NCBI RefSeq assembly: GCF_001625215.2
Contig: NC_030384.2
Coordinates: 37,048,390-37,112,389 of the forward strand
Reading direction: 5' to 3'
DNA length: 64,000 bases
From: Daucus carota subsp. sativus
Taxonomy: Eukaryota; Streptophyta; Magnoliopsida; Apiales; Apiaceae
Under the pieces are notes generated by a model that saw only the letters and a program-made list of their open reading frames with translations, did not search any database and was not told the origin of the DNA. Positions 25,322 through 37,219 of the stretch are shown here, one piece after another (positions within the stretch are counted from its first letter, which is position 1; each line of letters begins with the position of its first letter). Made by a program: the position numbers and the translations under genes.

Positions 25322-28300
25322 ATGATCGAGAGTGTAGTTTTTTGTCCATGCTTTGGCCGCAAAAGAGGGCTGAAGCTCAAGAGTCAAGATCAAGAAGATG
25401 ACGTTAATGATGATGTAACCGTCGAGAGCCCTCAGTATTCCCCTGGTTAGTTTTACACATGCATGTGTATCACATTATTTAATTTAATTTAATTTACTAG
25501 GGTTTTACTGTTTTTAATTCTGCTAATTGGCTTTTTGATTTGTTTTTTTTTACTGTTTCGTATGATGATTTGGGTTATGCTTGAAAGTGGTGGAAGTGTT
25601 TGAGTTGCAAGTGTTAGGGATGAGTGAAAGTGGTGCCATAGATGTATTTATTTTCTTGAATCTTGGGTAGTGTTGGAAGAGCCTTATTGATGCAATAAGC
25701 CTAAGTAACTGGAATTCCACCTGCTGAGTAGTAGCAGCCTTAAGTGGAGAGTCTGAAATCGAAACGGGGCCTAACAAAATCAACAAAGGAGTGAAAGGAC
25801 TCATTAATCAAATTCGTCAGTTTTCAACCTCTAGCTTCACTGTCAAGTGTCAACACATACTGATGAGTTTAATCCCATCTCTCGCTCAAACACAATGCCC
25901 TTTTCTACGGCAGTGTAGGCAGAGCCTTGTTGACGCAATGGATCTTAATAAACCGTCAAGGAAATTGTAGAAGGCACTAACTGGATCATATATTATTGAA
26001 GAATCCAAGAGTCCATAAAGTGGATTATATTATTGTTAAAAATGCTACCCTCACTTGCTCAGACTATCATAAGAACTCGACCACGGATAACAATTAAATT
26101 TGTTAAGAAGGGCTACTAATAACCGAATTCCAATTGTTTTAAATTTCCACATATGTGTTCATATTTCGTATGACGTGATTAATAACTTATACATATTTAC
26201 CATTGTTTGACATAGCACAAAATTCGAGATCAAGAACAAGCAATGATAGATCTGTTCCAGCAATCATCGGTAACATCACAAGAGGGTTCCTTTTTGCTTT
26301 CATACAGCTACTTTGTCCCATTTCCTTTTTTCACCATTATTCTTATTTGATGGCATTGGTACTGGTTGCATTAAAGCCACTTCTTATAGACACTTCTTTC
26401 ACAGGGCTGGAAATCAAACAGAAAATCAATTCAGAGCCAGATCTCGAGCTGTCAATTGTGGAGAATGATATCAAGGCAAAAAGTGATGCTCAGATATTCA
26501 CTTTTCGGGAGCTTGCTACTGCAACAAAAAATTTCAGAAACGAGTCCATTGTCGGGGAAGGTGGCTTTGGACCAGTATATAGAGGGAAATTGGAGAAATC
26601 TGGTCAGGTATGCTTAATAGCTTTATTAAATCTATTGGACAAGGTTTTGTTATTTATCTAAACTGAGCATAAGTTAGTTGTGTCCTTGACTTAAGTTTCT
26701 TGGTTTTCATTTATTCTTCTATGATGTAAAAAGTGGATTACATTATTTCTAGATATGACTTGATTCCCAATTGGTGGCAGGTTGTTGCTATTAAGAAACT
26801 AAATGAGAAAGGTGTTCAAGGTGACAAAGAGTTTCTAGTGGAGATTTTGATGCTATCTCTGTTGCGTCACCCTAACCTTGTCAATTTAATCGGGTACTGC
26901 GCTGAGGGGGATCAGCGTCTTGTTGTATATGAATTTCTGCCCCTAGGATCTTTGGATTCTCACCTCCACGGTAGTATGCTAATAAAATCTCATCTCTTTC
27001 AATTTGGTGCAACATCTTCTGTATGCAAAGATTATTGTTTTCCTCTTTAATTTTAAAACTGTAAATAATCAGTCTTTAGGTCAATGCTTTTAGTTGAAAA
27101 ATAATTAACGGATAAAATGCAATTCCTCATGTTTGAATAACATAACATTTATAATAAGGTCCCCCATTTCTTGATTCCAAATATTCCAATCTATAACATG
27201 AAGGGTGACAGTACTTGATGTGATAAGTAAAGTAATTAGTTTTAATTTCACTAACAATGACAATTTGCATCTGTGTATGACATTAATGTTATGAGCAGTG
27301 AGGGAAGATGCCACAGAAGGCAATATTATTTTTCAATTTTAATTTAAAGCTATTAACATGTCTGAAAAGATAATCTTCCTATGTGGATGTTTAACAGTTG
27401 AGCAAATAAGCTCAAAGACAAATTGGCAGATAGTTTTTAGGACAGATATACTGACCTTGTATATAAGAAGCAGACAATTGCTACTTGCTTACATGATTAC
27501 CATGAAGCACTTGTGTTTGAACTGTATAAAACACTTGATTTCGTCGGAGTAATTTTGAATAATAAGTGTATTTATATATATTGATGCATTTATTGTTTTC
27601 ATACAGATCTTGAGCCTGATATGGAGCCACTGAACTGGGATACGAGAATGAGAATAGCATATGGAGCAGCCAAAGGCCTGGATTACCTGCACAATGATGC
27701 GAAACCTCAAGTTATATACAGGGACCTAAAATCATCTAACATACTACTGGGTGAGGAGTACCATCCAAAACTTTCTGATTTTGGCCTTGCAAAGTTTGGC
27801 CCTTGTGATGGTAATACACATGTCTCTACTAGAGTTATGGGAACCCATGGATACTGTGCACCTGAATATGGAATTTCTGGAAAGCTGACAAAGAGATCGG
27901 ACGTCTTTAGTTTTGGAGTGGTCTTGTTGGAGATAATTACTGGAAGGAAAGCGTTAGATACAACTCAACCGCGGGAAAGGCAGTTGATCGTGCAATGGGT
28001 AAAGTTAATGCAATTCTAGATGCTTAAATACCTTCTGTTTGTCCAACATCTTATGTTGTTTGAGATGTGACAGATTCCCGAGATTAGTTTGGTAATCATT
28101 TCCGTATACATGTTTGTGCTCCTTACACTCTTGATCCCTGTCTCTGTTGTTTGCATTGTTTACTTCCTGTCACTGCAAAGAAAAAGGAATCAGAAAACGT
28201 GTGTTACTTCTTTCACAATTACAAGAAAATACTTCTTATATCACTTAAGCATCCTTATTGCATAATGCATACTGTTAATGCAGGCTCTGATAATTGTCCT

Positions 28301-29183
28301 TAATTGAGTTTCTGTACTTTTACCAGTGACAATCGCCCATACAAGTTATCACAAAATTTCAATATGTTTGTGCAAGCTGTTAGCTGTCTGCCTGGTAGAT
28401 TGTTGTTACCTTTTACTCTGATACTGTGTTCAAATTACTTGGACGTACATGGTAGCATGAAAGTTGATCGTTAAAGTTGATATCGAGATTGTAATTGTTA
28501 AATTTGTTTCGATGTTCATGAGATGGTTCACACCAAGAGGTGTTTTTAGACAACTGGATGCATGTTGTTAGTTGGGTATATGCAGAAATGGACTAGTAGG
28601 AACAATCATGTGAATAATTGATATCCATTTTTTGACCATTTAAGAGTTCATGATTATATCTTGAATATGGTATATCTAGTCTCCTTTGTGAGTTTGTCAT
28701 GGTTTAATTGTAACTTTTATTTAATGCCTTTCATTTAATTTCGTAAAGGCGCTTCCTTTGCTGAGAGATCGAAGAGACTTCGTTAAACTGGCAGATCCCC
28801 GTCTGAAAGGTCAGTTCCCACGGTCCAGTGTGCGAAGGGCTGTAGAGGTTGCCCTAATGTGTGTGCAAGAAGAATCACGTGCTCGGCCTGGCATGAGAGA
28901 GGTGGTACAAGCATTAGATTACCTGTTGTGTAAGAAGTATGAACACGAAGGATCTCGTACTAATAGTCCTGGAAGTGACGGACTTAGGACAGCGGAGAGT
29001 GAGCCACAAAGAAACATGAAAACCGTTGGATCTGTAAAAAGTTCCGAGGATGTGGAAGCAGAAAAGTTGAACAAGGAACGAGAACGACAGCGGGCTGTTG
29101 CCGAGGCAAAGATGTGGGGAGAGACTTGGAGAGAAAAGAGGCAACAATATGTAGAAAATCAGTTTGATCTTTCCAGTAGGTGA
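25322..29183 (+). CDS. PBS1-like receptor-like cytoplasmic kinase (RLCK VII)
   Basis: Six exons (25322-25445, 26216-26269, 26405-26607, 26781-26970, 27607-27998, 28749-29183) give 1398 coding bases and a 465-residue Ser/Thr kinase. Motifs in order: P-loop GEGGFGPVY at 110-118, VAIK with the catalytic Lys at 132, YRDLKSSN with the catalytic Asp at 230, DFG at 248-250, then [10 protein letters not shown] and [21 protein letters not shown]. These are the marks of the PBS1/PBL clade, which relays signals from surface receptors at the plasma membrane. The N-terminus [12 protein letters not shown] has a Cys pair suited to S-acylation but no Gly at position 2, so N-myristoylation is not expected. 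The C-terminal tail of about 100 residues is charged and likely helical ([17 protein letters not shown]). Confidence 0.94.
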
Positions 29184-29743
29184 GTAGGGTGTTTTAGAAC
29201 AGAGAGCTGTAGCGATTGAATGAAATACAATAAAGATTTTTCTTCTGGCATTAGAAATGGACCATTCTGCTAAAATTTTAGAGTGCAATTACCAGCAGGT
29301 TAACATTTTGAAGGCCCTAAGCATATGATTCTTTTCAGTAGGTGGACTTTTAAGTGATGTTTCATGTTTTTCCATTCATGTAGTTCAAATGTTTATTTTC
29401 TAGGTGATCAACTGATTGGGAGTCGTAAAGATTCCTTTTAGTGTAAATTACTGTGTCCTTGGGTTGGAATGTATATCATGAATAGTTTGATTTTGATTTT
29501 AAAGTGTAATATTTAGGGTTTGTTTGAGAGGATGGTTAAAAACTGTTATGTTGTTAAGAAAACATGTTTTATAAAATCTTGTTTTTAACTGTTTAGTAAT
29601 TTTATTGTTGTTTTAACCTATCTGAGTTTGTGTTCCAATCTCATGTCTAGAACCAGTTCCAATCTCATGTCTCGAACTAGATGATCTAAAATATTCGGCG
29701 AGCCACTTGAATAATCGGCATGTGGCCAGCCACTTGAATTAAT
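29184..29743. other. Kinase 3' flank, no second gene
   Basis: The first few hundred bases are presumably the kinase 3' untranslated region and downstream sequence. I see no gene here. Confidence 0.4.
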
Positions 29744-29961
29744 CAAGTGTTCAAACACACCAAATGAAATTAATCAGACGGATAGCCCCAAGCCAAATGA
29801 AATTAATTAGACGGATAGCCCCAATAGCGGTGTTAGGAAATAAACAGCTCGCCAAGTGTTCAAACACACCAAATGAAATTAATCAGACGGATAGCCCCAA
29901 GCCAAATGAAATTAATTAGACGGATAGCCCCAATAGCGGTGTTAGGAAATAAACAGCTCGC
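29744..29961. repeat. Perfect tandem duplication of 109 bp
   Basis: Copy 1 (29744-29852) and copy 2 (29853-29961) are identical by eye over the full 109 bases. Each copy itself contains two near-copies of a subunit of about 32 bases with the word GACGGATAGCCCCA. Perfect identity in intergenic DNA suggests a recent duplication, or an assembly artefact. Confidence 0.9.
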
Positions 29962-30433
29962 CAGGGTCACATGTCCGACTCTCAAAAGCGAAATTTATGA
30001 TTATGCCTCTTGGTTCAGAGCATGTCGCTTAAGTACGGTTTAGCTTAGCGGGTTCCTACATTAAAAAAAAAACAACAAACAAAAAAACAAATGGGTCTAA
30101 ATATTGTACAAGGACGAGGCGGTATATGGCGTGTATTTTGCAATTTCTTTCTTGTTGATTTTAGAGAACAAAGAAGAGACTTGGGATGTTATCGTGTAGC
30201 CGCATCTTTAGACTGTCTTCTCGTGTTATTTCAACTCTTTTTGTAATTACAAGTTAATGTTCTAAATATATGAAAGAAAGAAATGGGCGATGAGATGATA
30301 GAAGATTAGCTGCGATGAGGGATACAAGTGAACAAGATGATAAATGTACTTCGAACAATATATAGTGGATGATCAATTTTAAGATACGTCAAACAAAACC
30401 ACATATGGTCGAAACTTAAATATTTTAATAGTT
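29962..30433. other. Intergenic DNA, no gene recognised
   Basis: No gene, RNA or named repeat is supported between the 109-bp duplication and the Mutator-like element. Confidence 0.4.
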
Positions 30434-30442
30434 TTCTTATTA

Positions 30443-31597
30443 GGGGAATTATCTTGTATATTGTTTTTTCAATCTTATTTTCAAAAATACTACCTTCACC
30501 AATCTTATTTTCAAATCTCTAAAATATTTTCAAAAATACTACCTTTTTGAAAATATTTTCCAAAAATACGGTGGTTGCATATGCAACCATATATGCAACT
30601 ACAAATCCTGATTTCAAATTTCAGTTTTCAAATGTCATTTTCGACCTCATATTTGGAATCCATATATATATATATATATATACCTATATACATATATAGG
30701 TGTATATATATATATAGAAGAAAGTTCTATGGAGACTGAATTATTTGGAGACTGTAGAGACCTAATCCTGGTCATCCAATCATTAAACATCCAACGGCTG
30801 CATATATTTTGTCCTGCACGTTTGTTTTCTCTCCCTATCCTGTCTTGCACTTCTAAATCGATGAACAACAAGCAGTACTTCTAAATCTTGCATAACATAA
30901 AATAATAATTCCATTATATTGGTGTTCAATCACTGAAATCCTAACAAATGAAAATAATAATTGCATACAAAACAAAGATGTAGTTGGACACTGCTATGAT
31001 TGGCACTGAACTCATTGTCATTGTCCTACAACGAATTGAATTTGTTGCAAGACAAAATAACACTTAGATATATCACAAATATGCGGGACAAATTATTAAT
31101 ATTACATTACTAGAAATGCAGGACAAGAATATTAATAATACATTACTATAAATGCAGGACAAGAATAGTGTAAATTATTAATATTACAAAACTAGAAATG
31201 CAGGACAAGAAATGCAGGACAAAGAATATTTAATCATGTCCATTAATTGCCATATTATTTAACGGTAGATCTTGTAGTCTCTAATGACTCCAAAATTTTT
31301 GGTCTCCATTGAGCCCAACTCTATATATATATATATGGATTCCAAATATATATATACTTATATACATATATAGGTATATATATCCATATATATATATCGA
31401 TTCCAAATATGAGGTCGAAAATGACATTTGAAATTTGAAACTTGAAATCAGGATTTGTAGTTGCATATATGGTTGCATATGCAACCACAGTATTTTTGAA
31501 AATATTTTAGAGAGGGTAGTATTTTTGAAAATAAGATTGGATAAGGTAGTATTTTTGGAAATAAGATTGAAAACGTGGTTATGAATAAAAAAAGCCC
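30443..31597. mobile_element. Mutator-like MITE with long inverted arms and an inner insert
   Basis: The two arms (about 30443-30670 and 31400-31597) are inverted copies over some 200 bases, including the shared phrase GTTGCATATGCAACCATATA. An exact 9-base duplication TTCTTATTA flanks the element (30434-30442 and 31598-31606), and the ends begin with GGG, as expected of Mutator-type elements with long terminal repeats. Between the arms, (TA)n tracts border a middle piece of about 620 bases that has its own inverted ends (CTATGGAGAC with GTCTCCATTG). That piece is probably a second MITE or part of the original interior. Confidence 0.85.
31078..31232. repeat. Irregular short tandem repeats inside the MITE
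   Basis: The word AAATGCAGGACAAG occurs four times, separated by near-copies of AATATTACATTACTAG. This is an irregular tandem array in the middle section of the Mutator-like element. Confidence 0.6.
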
Positions 31598-31606
31598 TTC
31601 TTATTA

Positions 31607-32369
31607 TTAGGCATATATGAGTTACATTTTCTTGAAAATATTATAATCAATCAAAATATATTATACATAATCTAAAATATATTTTAGAATATGATCGGAA
31701 ATCTCCCGTATTAATCTCTTTTATTTTGGTCAGTGGAATAATTGGTTCAATCAGATCCGTAATACATTGTATGACATTACAGGTAGTAATATCCCATCAA
31801 AATTAATTCTTTTTTATATAATTTTTATAATTTTTATTTAGAATGTATATTAATTATTTTAACTAAAAATGATATATGATTAAAAATAATACTCTAATTG
31901 CCAACTAATTCCCAGCTCCTAACAACTACTCCTCTAATGCGTGGATCCACGTCTGAGACACATTACCCTTACTCTCTTTATTTATTTTAGTATGTTCCTG
32001 TACATATCCCTGCGCAAGTTCTGCTCTAAATATAAATAAATGTACAGCTCACAACTAATACTTCCACGCTTCTTATCAGAATATTTTTGCGATAAAAAAC
32101 AACAATAATCAAATTCCACGTGAACTGGATGACTATAAGCGAAATATAAATTTACGTTAATTATTTATATATCTAATATTCAAGATTGTACTCCCTTATT
32201 TAGCAAAAAAATATTGTACTCCCTTCCCTCTCTGGCCTTGACTCCTGACGGGAGAAAAAAAACATTAAACATACATGTTGTGGAATGAACGGTCCAGATC
32301 AAACAAGATTAATATGTCATGGATTAGTCTCGGCGTGTCGACACATCATATCCACGTGTTTTATCGTAA
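31607..32369. other. Intergenic DNA, no gene recognised
   Basis: A+T-rich sequence between two Mutator-like MITEs. A G-box core CACGTG lies at 32353-32358, about 710 bases before the GDPD ATG. Nothing else is supported. Confidence 0.4.
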
Positions 32370-32378
32370 TATTTTTAT

Positions 32379-32570
32379 CGGTTTGGCTAGTGTGTGCCCA
32401 TGAGCATATGCTAGGCGCGGAAATTTTTGTATTTGAGAGATTTTGATTGGTGTGGTTGGTGTATTTGCAGGGGGTCCACAATTATCATGAGATAGGAGCC
32501 AATCAAAATGATCCAAGCACAAAATTTTCCGCGCTTAGCATGTGCCCATGGGCACACCATAGAAAAACCG
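32379..32570. mobile_element. Short Mutator-like MITE upstream of GDPD
   Basis: This 192-bp element has inverted arms of about 45 bases (TGTGCCCATG, then GCGCGGAAA) and an exact 9-base flanking duplication TATTTTTAT (32370-32378 and 32571-32579). It lies about 500 bases before the GDPD ATG. The left arm contains GCATATGC, a match to the P1BS consensus GNATATNC. No coding capacity is seen. Confidence 0.8.
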
Positions 32571-32817
32571 TATTTTTATTACTCATATCCCTGACCAAGC
32601 TTCATCATATTTATACTGAAAATCCAACGTGTCATCACCATTAATTAACCCGAGCCTTATCTAAGTTTAATCAAATAATCAGTACCGTAAAAAAGATGAA
32701 AGAAATCCCATTATTTTCGGAACCGCAAGAGAATATAGGTGGTGGTGGAAAAGTGACGTAATAGAAGGAAAGCGTCGATAAATAACAAGCAAGCAAAAGA
32801 AAAGAAAAAAAAAAGAG

Positions 32818-32825
32818 GAATATCC
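32818..32825. promoter_or_regulatory. P1BS site (PHR1-binding type), distal
   Basis: GAATATCC matches the P1BS consensus GNATATNC, the site bound by PHR1-type phosphate-starvation regulators. It is 241 bases before the GDPD ATG and 35 bases from a second site. Confidence 0.6.
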
Positions 32826-32852
32826 AGAAGCATAAAATAAAGGCGGGTAGAG

Positions 32853-32860
32853 GAATATTC
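32853..32860. promoter_or_regulatory. P1BS site (PHR1-binding type), proximal
   Basis: GAATATTC is a palindromic match to GNATATNC, about 70 bases above the TATA box of the GDPD gene. Together with the site at 32818 it suggests phosphate-starvation control. Confidence 0.65.
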
Positions 32861-32932
32861 CAGGCATTCAGGAAGATCCAAAATGCCCTGCTCATCCTCC
32901 ATGCATGGCTTCATTCTTCTCCCCCCTTTCTT

Positions 32933-32938
32933 TATATA
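32933..32938 (+). promoter_or_regulatory. TATA box of the GDPD gene
   Basis: TATATA in CTTTATATACC, about 128 bases before the ATG and followed by a pyrimidine-rich leader. The position suits transcription starting near 32965. Confidence 0.55.
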
Positions 32939-33065
32939 CCTTCTCTCTAACTCCAATTATCTCCCATTATTCACTAAATCTTCCTCCCTTTAACTAACTA
33001 CGCGCGAGTTTATCTCCACATTCATTCGTATCTCTCCTCTCTCGTCACATTTTTTGTCACGGATC

Positions 33066-34650
33066 ATGGCTCTCAAGGCTGTCCACGTCACCGAAGTTCC
33101 GTGCCTTGATCAGGTTCCTGAAAGTGCTTCTGTTGCCCTCTGTTCCAACCGATTCCCGAAAGGTATGAAACTCGTTAACTACGGAAATTTAAATACTCGA
33201 TATTATTGCATGGTTATGGTGACGGAATTTTTATGTGGATACAGGGGTCGATATGGCAAAAGGCGGATTTAAGATTCCGAAATTCACGGTGATAGGGCAT
33301 AGGGGTCACGGAATGAATATATTGAATTCGGGTGATCGGAGAATGAAGACTTACAAGGAGAATTCGATTTCCTCGTTTAATATGGCCGCTAAATTTCCCC
33401 TGGACTTCGTTGAATTCGATGTCCAGGTCACCAAAGATGACTGCCCTGTTATTTTCCACGACAACTTCATCCTCTCTCAAGAAAATGTGAGAATTATTTA
33501 ATTTAATTTTGTTTAGTGTTGTTATTTAGTTTTTCGGAATGAATTTGTGGTTTTGATGGGTGAAATTGATGGTTTCAGGGTACTATCTTTGAGAAGAGAG
33601 TAACAGAGTTATCTCTCTGTGAGTTTCTTGAATATGGACCCCAAAGAGAGACCGGAAAAACAGGAAAATCTCTGTACAGAAAAACAAAAGATGGCAAGAT
33701 CGTGAGCTGGGATGTTGAAATTGACGAACCCTCTTGCACACTTGAAGAAGCTTTTCAGAAAGTCAACCCTCGTCTGGGCTTCAACATTGAATTGAAATTT
33801 GATGATTATATGGTGTATGATCAGGACTATCTTCTTCATGTTCTGCAAACCATATTACAGGTATATACAAATAACAGGACTATTTTTTTTTATTCGTATT
33901 TTTAAATTAATTGGATTCGATGATTAAATGTTTGATCTGGACTTCAGGTGGTGTTTGAACATGCAAATGAGAGGCCTGTAATATTTTCAACTTTCCAGCC
34001 TGATGCAGCTCTTCTTGTCAAAAAATTGCAGAGCACCTACCCTGTAAGTTCTCAAACAGAAAATAATTCTATCTATTTGTTAATTTATTTACGACGAATG
34101 AATAAACGAGGCTAATAATGAATTGGAATCAGGTTTTCTTCCTTACAAATGGAGGAACAGAGTTATACTATGATGTGAGAAGGAACTCATTAGAAGAAGC
34201 GCTTAAATTGTGCTTAGAAGGAGGACTTGAGGGCATTGTTTCGGAAGTGAAGGGCATATTTAGAAATCCTGGTGTAGTTGGCAAGATCAAGGAATCAAAG
34301 CTCTCCCTCCTTACATATGGCAAATTAAAGTATGTTGTAATTTTTTTTCCCTTCTCATAGATTTACATTGGTTTCGAGTTGCGTTTTTTACTTAACAATT
34401 CTCTATGTGTTGCAGTAATGTGCCAGAAGCTGTGTACATGCAGTATTTAATGGGAATTGAAGGAGTGATTGTTGATTTTGTTCGGGAAATCACGGAGGCA
34501 GTTCAGGATATGATCAATGTGACAAATAAGAATGAAGGTGAAGGTGAGGAGATGGTATTGGATGAAGAAATGGTGATCAAAGCCAAGCCTCAGTTCTCTC
34601 AAAGAGAGTTGTCATTTCTACTGAAGCTCATTCCAGAATTGATACAGTAG
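33066..34650 (+). CDS. GDPD1: Glycerophosphodiester phosphodiesterase, GDPD1-like
   Basis: Six exons (33066-33162, 33245-33486, 33579-33860, 33948-34043, 34133-34329, 34416-34650) sum to 1149 bases, or 382 residues. The enzyme hydrolyses glycerophosphodiesters to glycerol-3-phosphate and an alcohol, the last step of lipid phosphate recycling. Catalytic elements are visible: the HRGHG motif at residues 51-55, VEFDVQVT with Glu89 and Asp91, and IFHD with His104. The N-terminus (MALKAVHVTEVPCLDQ), the LTNGGTE block and the C-terminus RELSFLLKLIPELIQ closely match Arabidopsis GDPD1, a plastid enzyme induced by phosphate starvation. Whether this copy goes to plastid or cytosol is unclear from sequence. 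Two P1BS sites lie in the near promoter. Confidence 0.95.
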
Positions 34651-34910
34651 TTAAAAACAAAGGGGAAATTGTAAAGAAACAGCATGGAAGAAGGGTGAAT
34701 TGGAGATAGTAGGTGGATTGATATGCATAATAATACAAGAGTAGTTTTTGTGGTGGTAGCTCAAAGTGAGGCATGATGATTGTACATAATATGGTCTCTG
34801 GTTTATGTTCATGTCATTGGCACTTCACTTGTGTTGGTGCATATTACACTGTTTTTGCGACCTTCAGGTTGATATCCAAAAAAGAAGCAATTTTCCTGTA
34901 CACGAGTGCC

Positions 34911-35060
34911 GTTTTTAGCTATTCGCGTTCTTATTGATCGAATACACTAGCACACAACATACTCACTTTATATTTGACTCGTTTTTAGCGATTCGTGTTC
35001 TTATTGATTGAATACACTAGCGCACAACATACTCACCTTATAATACTCACCTTATATTTG
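34911..35060. repeat. Tandem duplication of about 70 bp
   Basis: Copy 1 starts at 34911 and copy 2 at 34981, both with GTTTTTAGC, then GAATACACTAGC and CACAACATACTCAC. The second copy has a further 14-base duplication (ATACTCACCTTATA). It lies just downstream of the GDPD gene. Confidence 0.75.
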
Positions 35061-36601
35061 ACGAAATTTGAACTCACGGCAAATAAGTGCGAAAGGAACA
35101 GTGAAATGAATGGAAACAAATATTGATAGATCGGATGTCATCTTAATGGGCATTTGATTCTGTGAAAAAGCATCTTGTTCTGGTTCTACATATGTGATTA
35201 AGAAAAACATGGGATATTGATATTCTCCAACTCTTCAACATAGAGTCATACATTTCAAATGGTTTGAAATATAATTCTTCTCTTTTTCCTTCTAGAAAGA
35301 AGTATGCTATGCTTTTTAATCTTATTATCTTTATTGAGTTTAATTTCAAAATAGTTAGCCTGAAGATCATGTCACATGTTTATAGAAGACATGTGGTAGG
35401 TTTGAAAATGAGCCCAGCCCATCACGTAGGCAGACCAGACCGTGTTTGACTGGGACTACAATGTTGAATGCTCGAGTCATAATATAGCCGTATATATCTT
35501 CGCTCACCGGCAAACTAAATCTTTAATAAATATGTATGATTTTTTTGATAAATATTTGGTACGGTAGGATGACATATTTTAGAAAAACGCGTGATTGTCT
35601 TCTTATTTTAGAAATATTTGTTACTCCGTTCTTTCCTTTAGAGAAGGCAAACCTCTGGTGCCTGCAAATCAAGAAGGGTGTTCGAGCCCGACTCTTTTAA
35701 TCTTTTCATACTTAAAAGTTAAAATATGATTTTAAGTCTCCCTCGCATATTTGAACACATCATATCATTTTCAGCTATGTTAATATGTCACCATACGAAA
35801 TCCCATATCACATAAATCTTTTATATAAATGAAACCCAGTAGTGCCCCAATGTTCATACATTTTGTCCATATTATTTGATTTCTCTGGTTCAAATATAGT
35901 GTAAACTATTAGCTTAACGGTTCAATTTAGTTATCTAGTCTGAAAATTTTAGAACAAAATATATTTTCTATACAATGTATCAGATCACTTGCGATATCAA
36001 TTTTCAAAATATACCATCGATTTAGACCAACAACAACGTTAACATTTCAAAAGATATTTTTTTCATCTTGTCTGTAGTAACTCAATTGATCCAAACTGAC
36101 TTGAATCACTCCGACTTCTTTGCACCATTTCATCCGACACATGATGTGCTATTCAAGTATCATCCAAACTTCCCAGCAAGCAAAGACCATGATCGATGGG
36201 AATAAATTGGATCCCCCCAACACCATCAAGCTTCCTCACATGCAGGTTTCCAACATGACCGCTTATTTTGCGATTTTTTGGCCTTTTTTGTTTCAAAAGT
36301 AGTACGCACCTCCAAGACCATGAACAGGAATTGGATCAATCCTAAGCTTCATCGCCTTGGAAGGATCGAAAGGGGTATCGGGATCACAGTTTTGAGGGAT
36401 AGCCGTCCTGATAATTAGGCCATAACAATAATTTTGTAACCGATTACAGGCTTACAGTAAGATTCAGTCCAGTGCATCAATGCAATCATCATTTTTTCAT
36501 CACACCTTTGAATATAAACAAGTAAATCAAAATTATGTTGGTGATCAGAAGCAAGTGGTTACCTACTAAAGAAAGCAGAAGAAATCAAATTCCTGGGAGG
36601 A
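35061..36601. other. Intergenic DNA, no gene recognised
   Basis: No coding exon, RNA gene or named repeat is supported between the GDPD gene and the hAT element at 36610. Confidence 0.4.
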
Positions 36602-36609
36602 GAACACAG

Positions 36610-37211
36610 TAGGGTTAAAAATGGGGTGGGGAAAATGGGGAACCCGCCCCAACCCGCTCCGAATGGGGTAGATCCGCCCCGCTAATATGGGGAATGGGGT
36701 AGTGACGGGGAATGATTTTCCGCCCCGCCAAAATATGGGGCAAGTATGGTATTTGTTGAATCCCCGCGGGTATTCCCCGCCCCGCCGCGCATATATTTAA
36801 TATAAATAAATAATTATATTTAATATAATATATTTATTATATAAAATATAATATATTTATTATATTTAATATTATTATTTTATAATACACAAAACTATAA
36901 TTTTACAATGTATAACATGTCTGTTTGATTACTATTATATTTAATTTTTTGCTTTTAATATACATGTCTCGTATATTTTTATTAAATTCTGAAGAAAAAA
37001 TTACTAAATTTTAAAGTAATTATTTAAAGTGTAATATTATAGCAGCAGGGCGGGGCGGGGCGAAATTATATTAAATCCCCGATGGAGCGGGGATGGGGAT
37101 TAAAAATAAATCCCCGCGGGGAATGGGGCGGGGACGGGGTATGAAAAATATATATGGGGCGGGGCTGGGAAATGAAGTCCCCGCCCCGAACCCGCCCCAT
37201 TTTTAACCCTA
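36610..37211. mobile_element. hAT-type MITE with G+C-rich arms
   Basis: The ends are an exact 17-base inverted repeat TAGGGTTAAAAATGGGG. An exact 8-base duplication GAACACAG (36602-36609 and 37212-37219) shows hAT-type insertion. The arms carry many GGGGCGGGG/CCCCGCCCC words, while the centre is highly A+T-rich. No coding capacity is seen. Confidence 0.9.
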
Positions 37212-37219
37212 GAACACAG

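Noticed and set aside
35640..35700. tRNA-like phrase GTGTTCGAGCCCGAC
   Set aside because: It resembles a T-arm, but no acceptor, D-arm or anticodon stem can be formed upstream at proper spacing.
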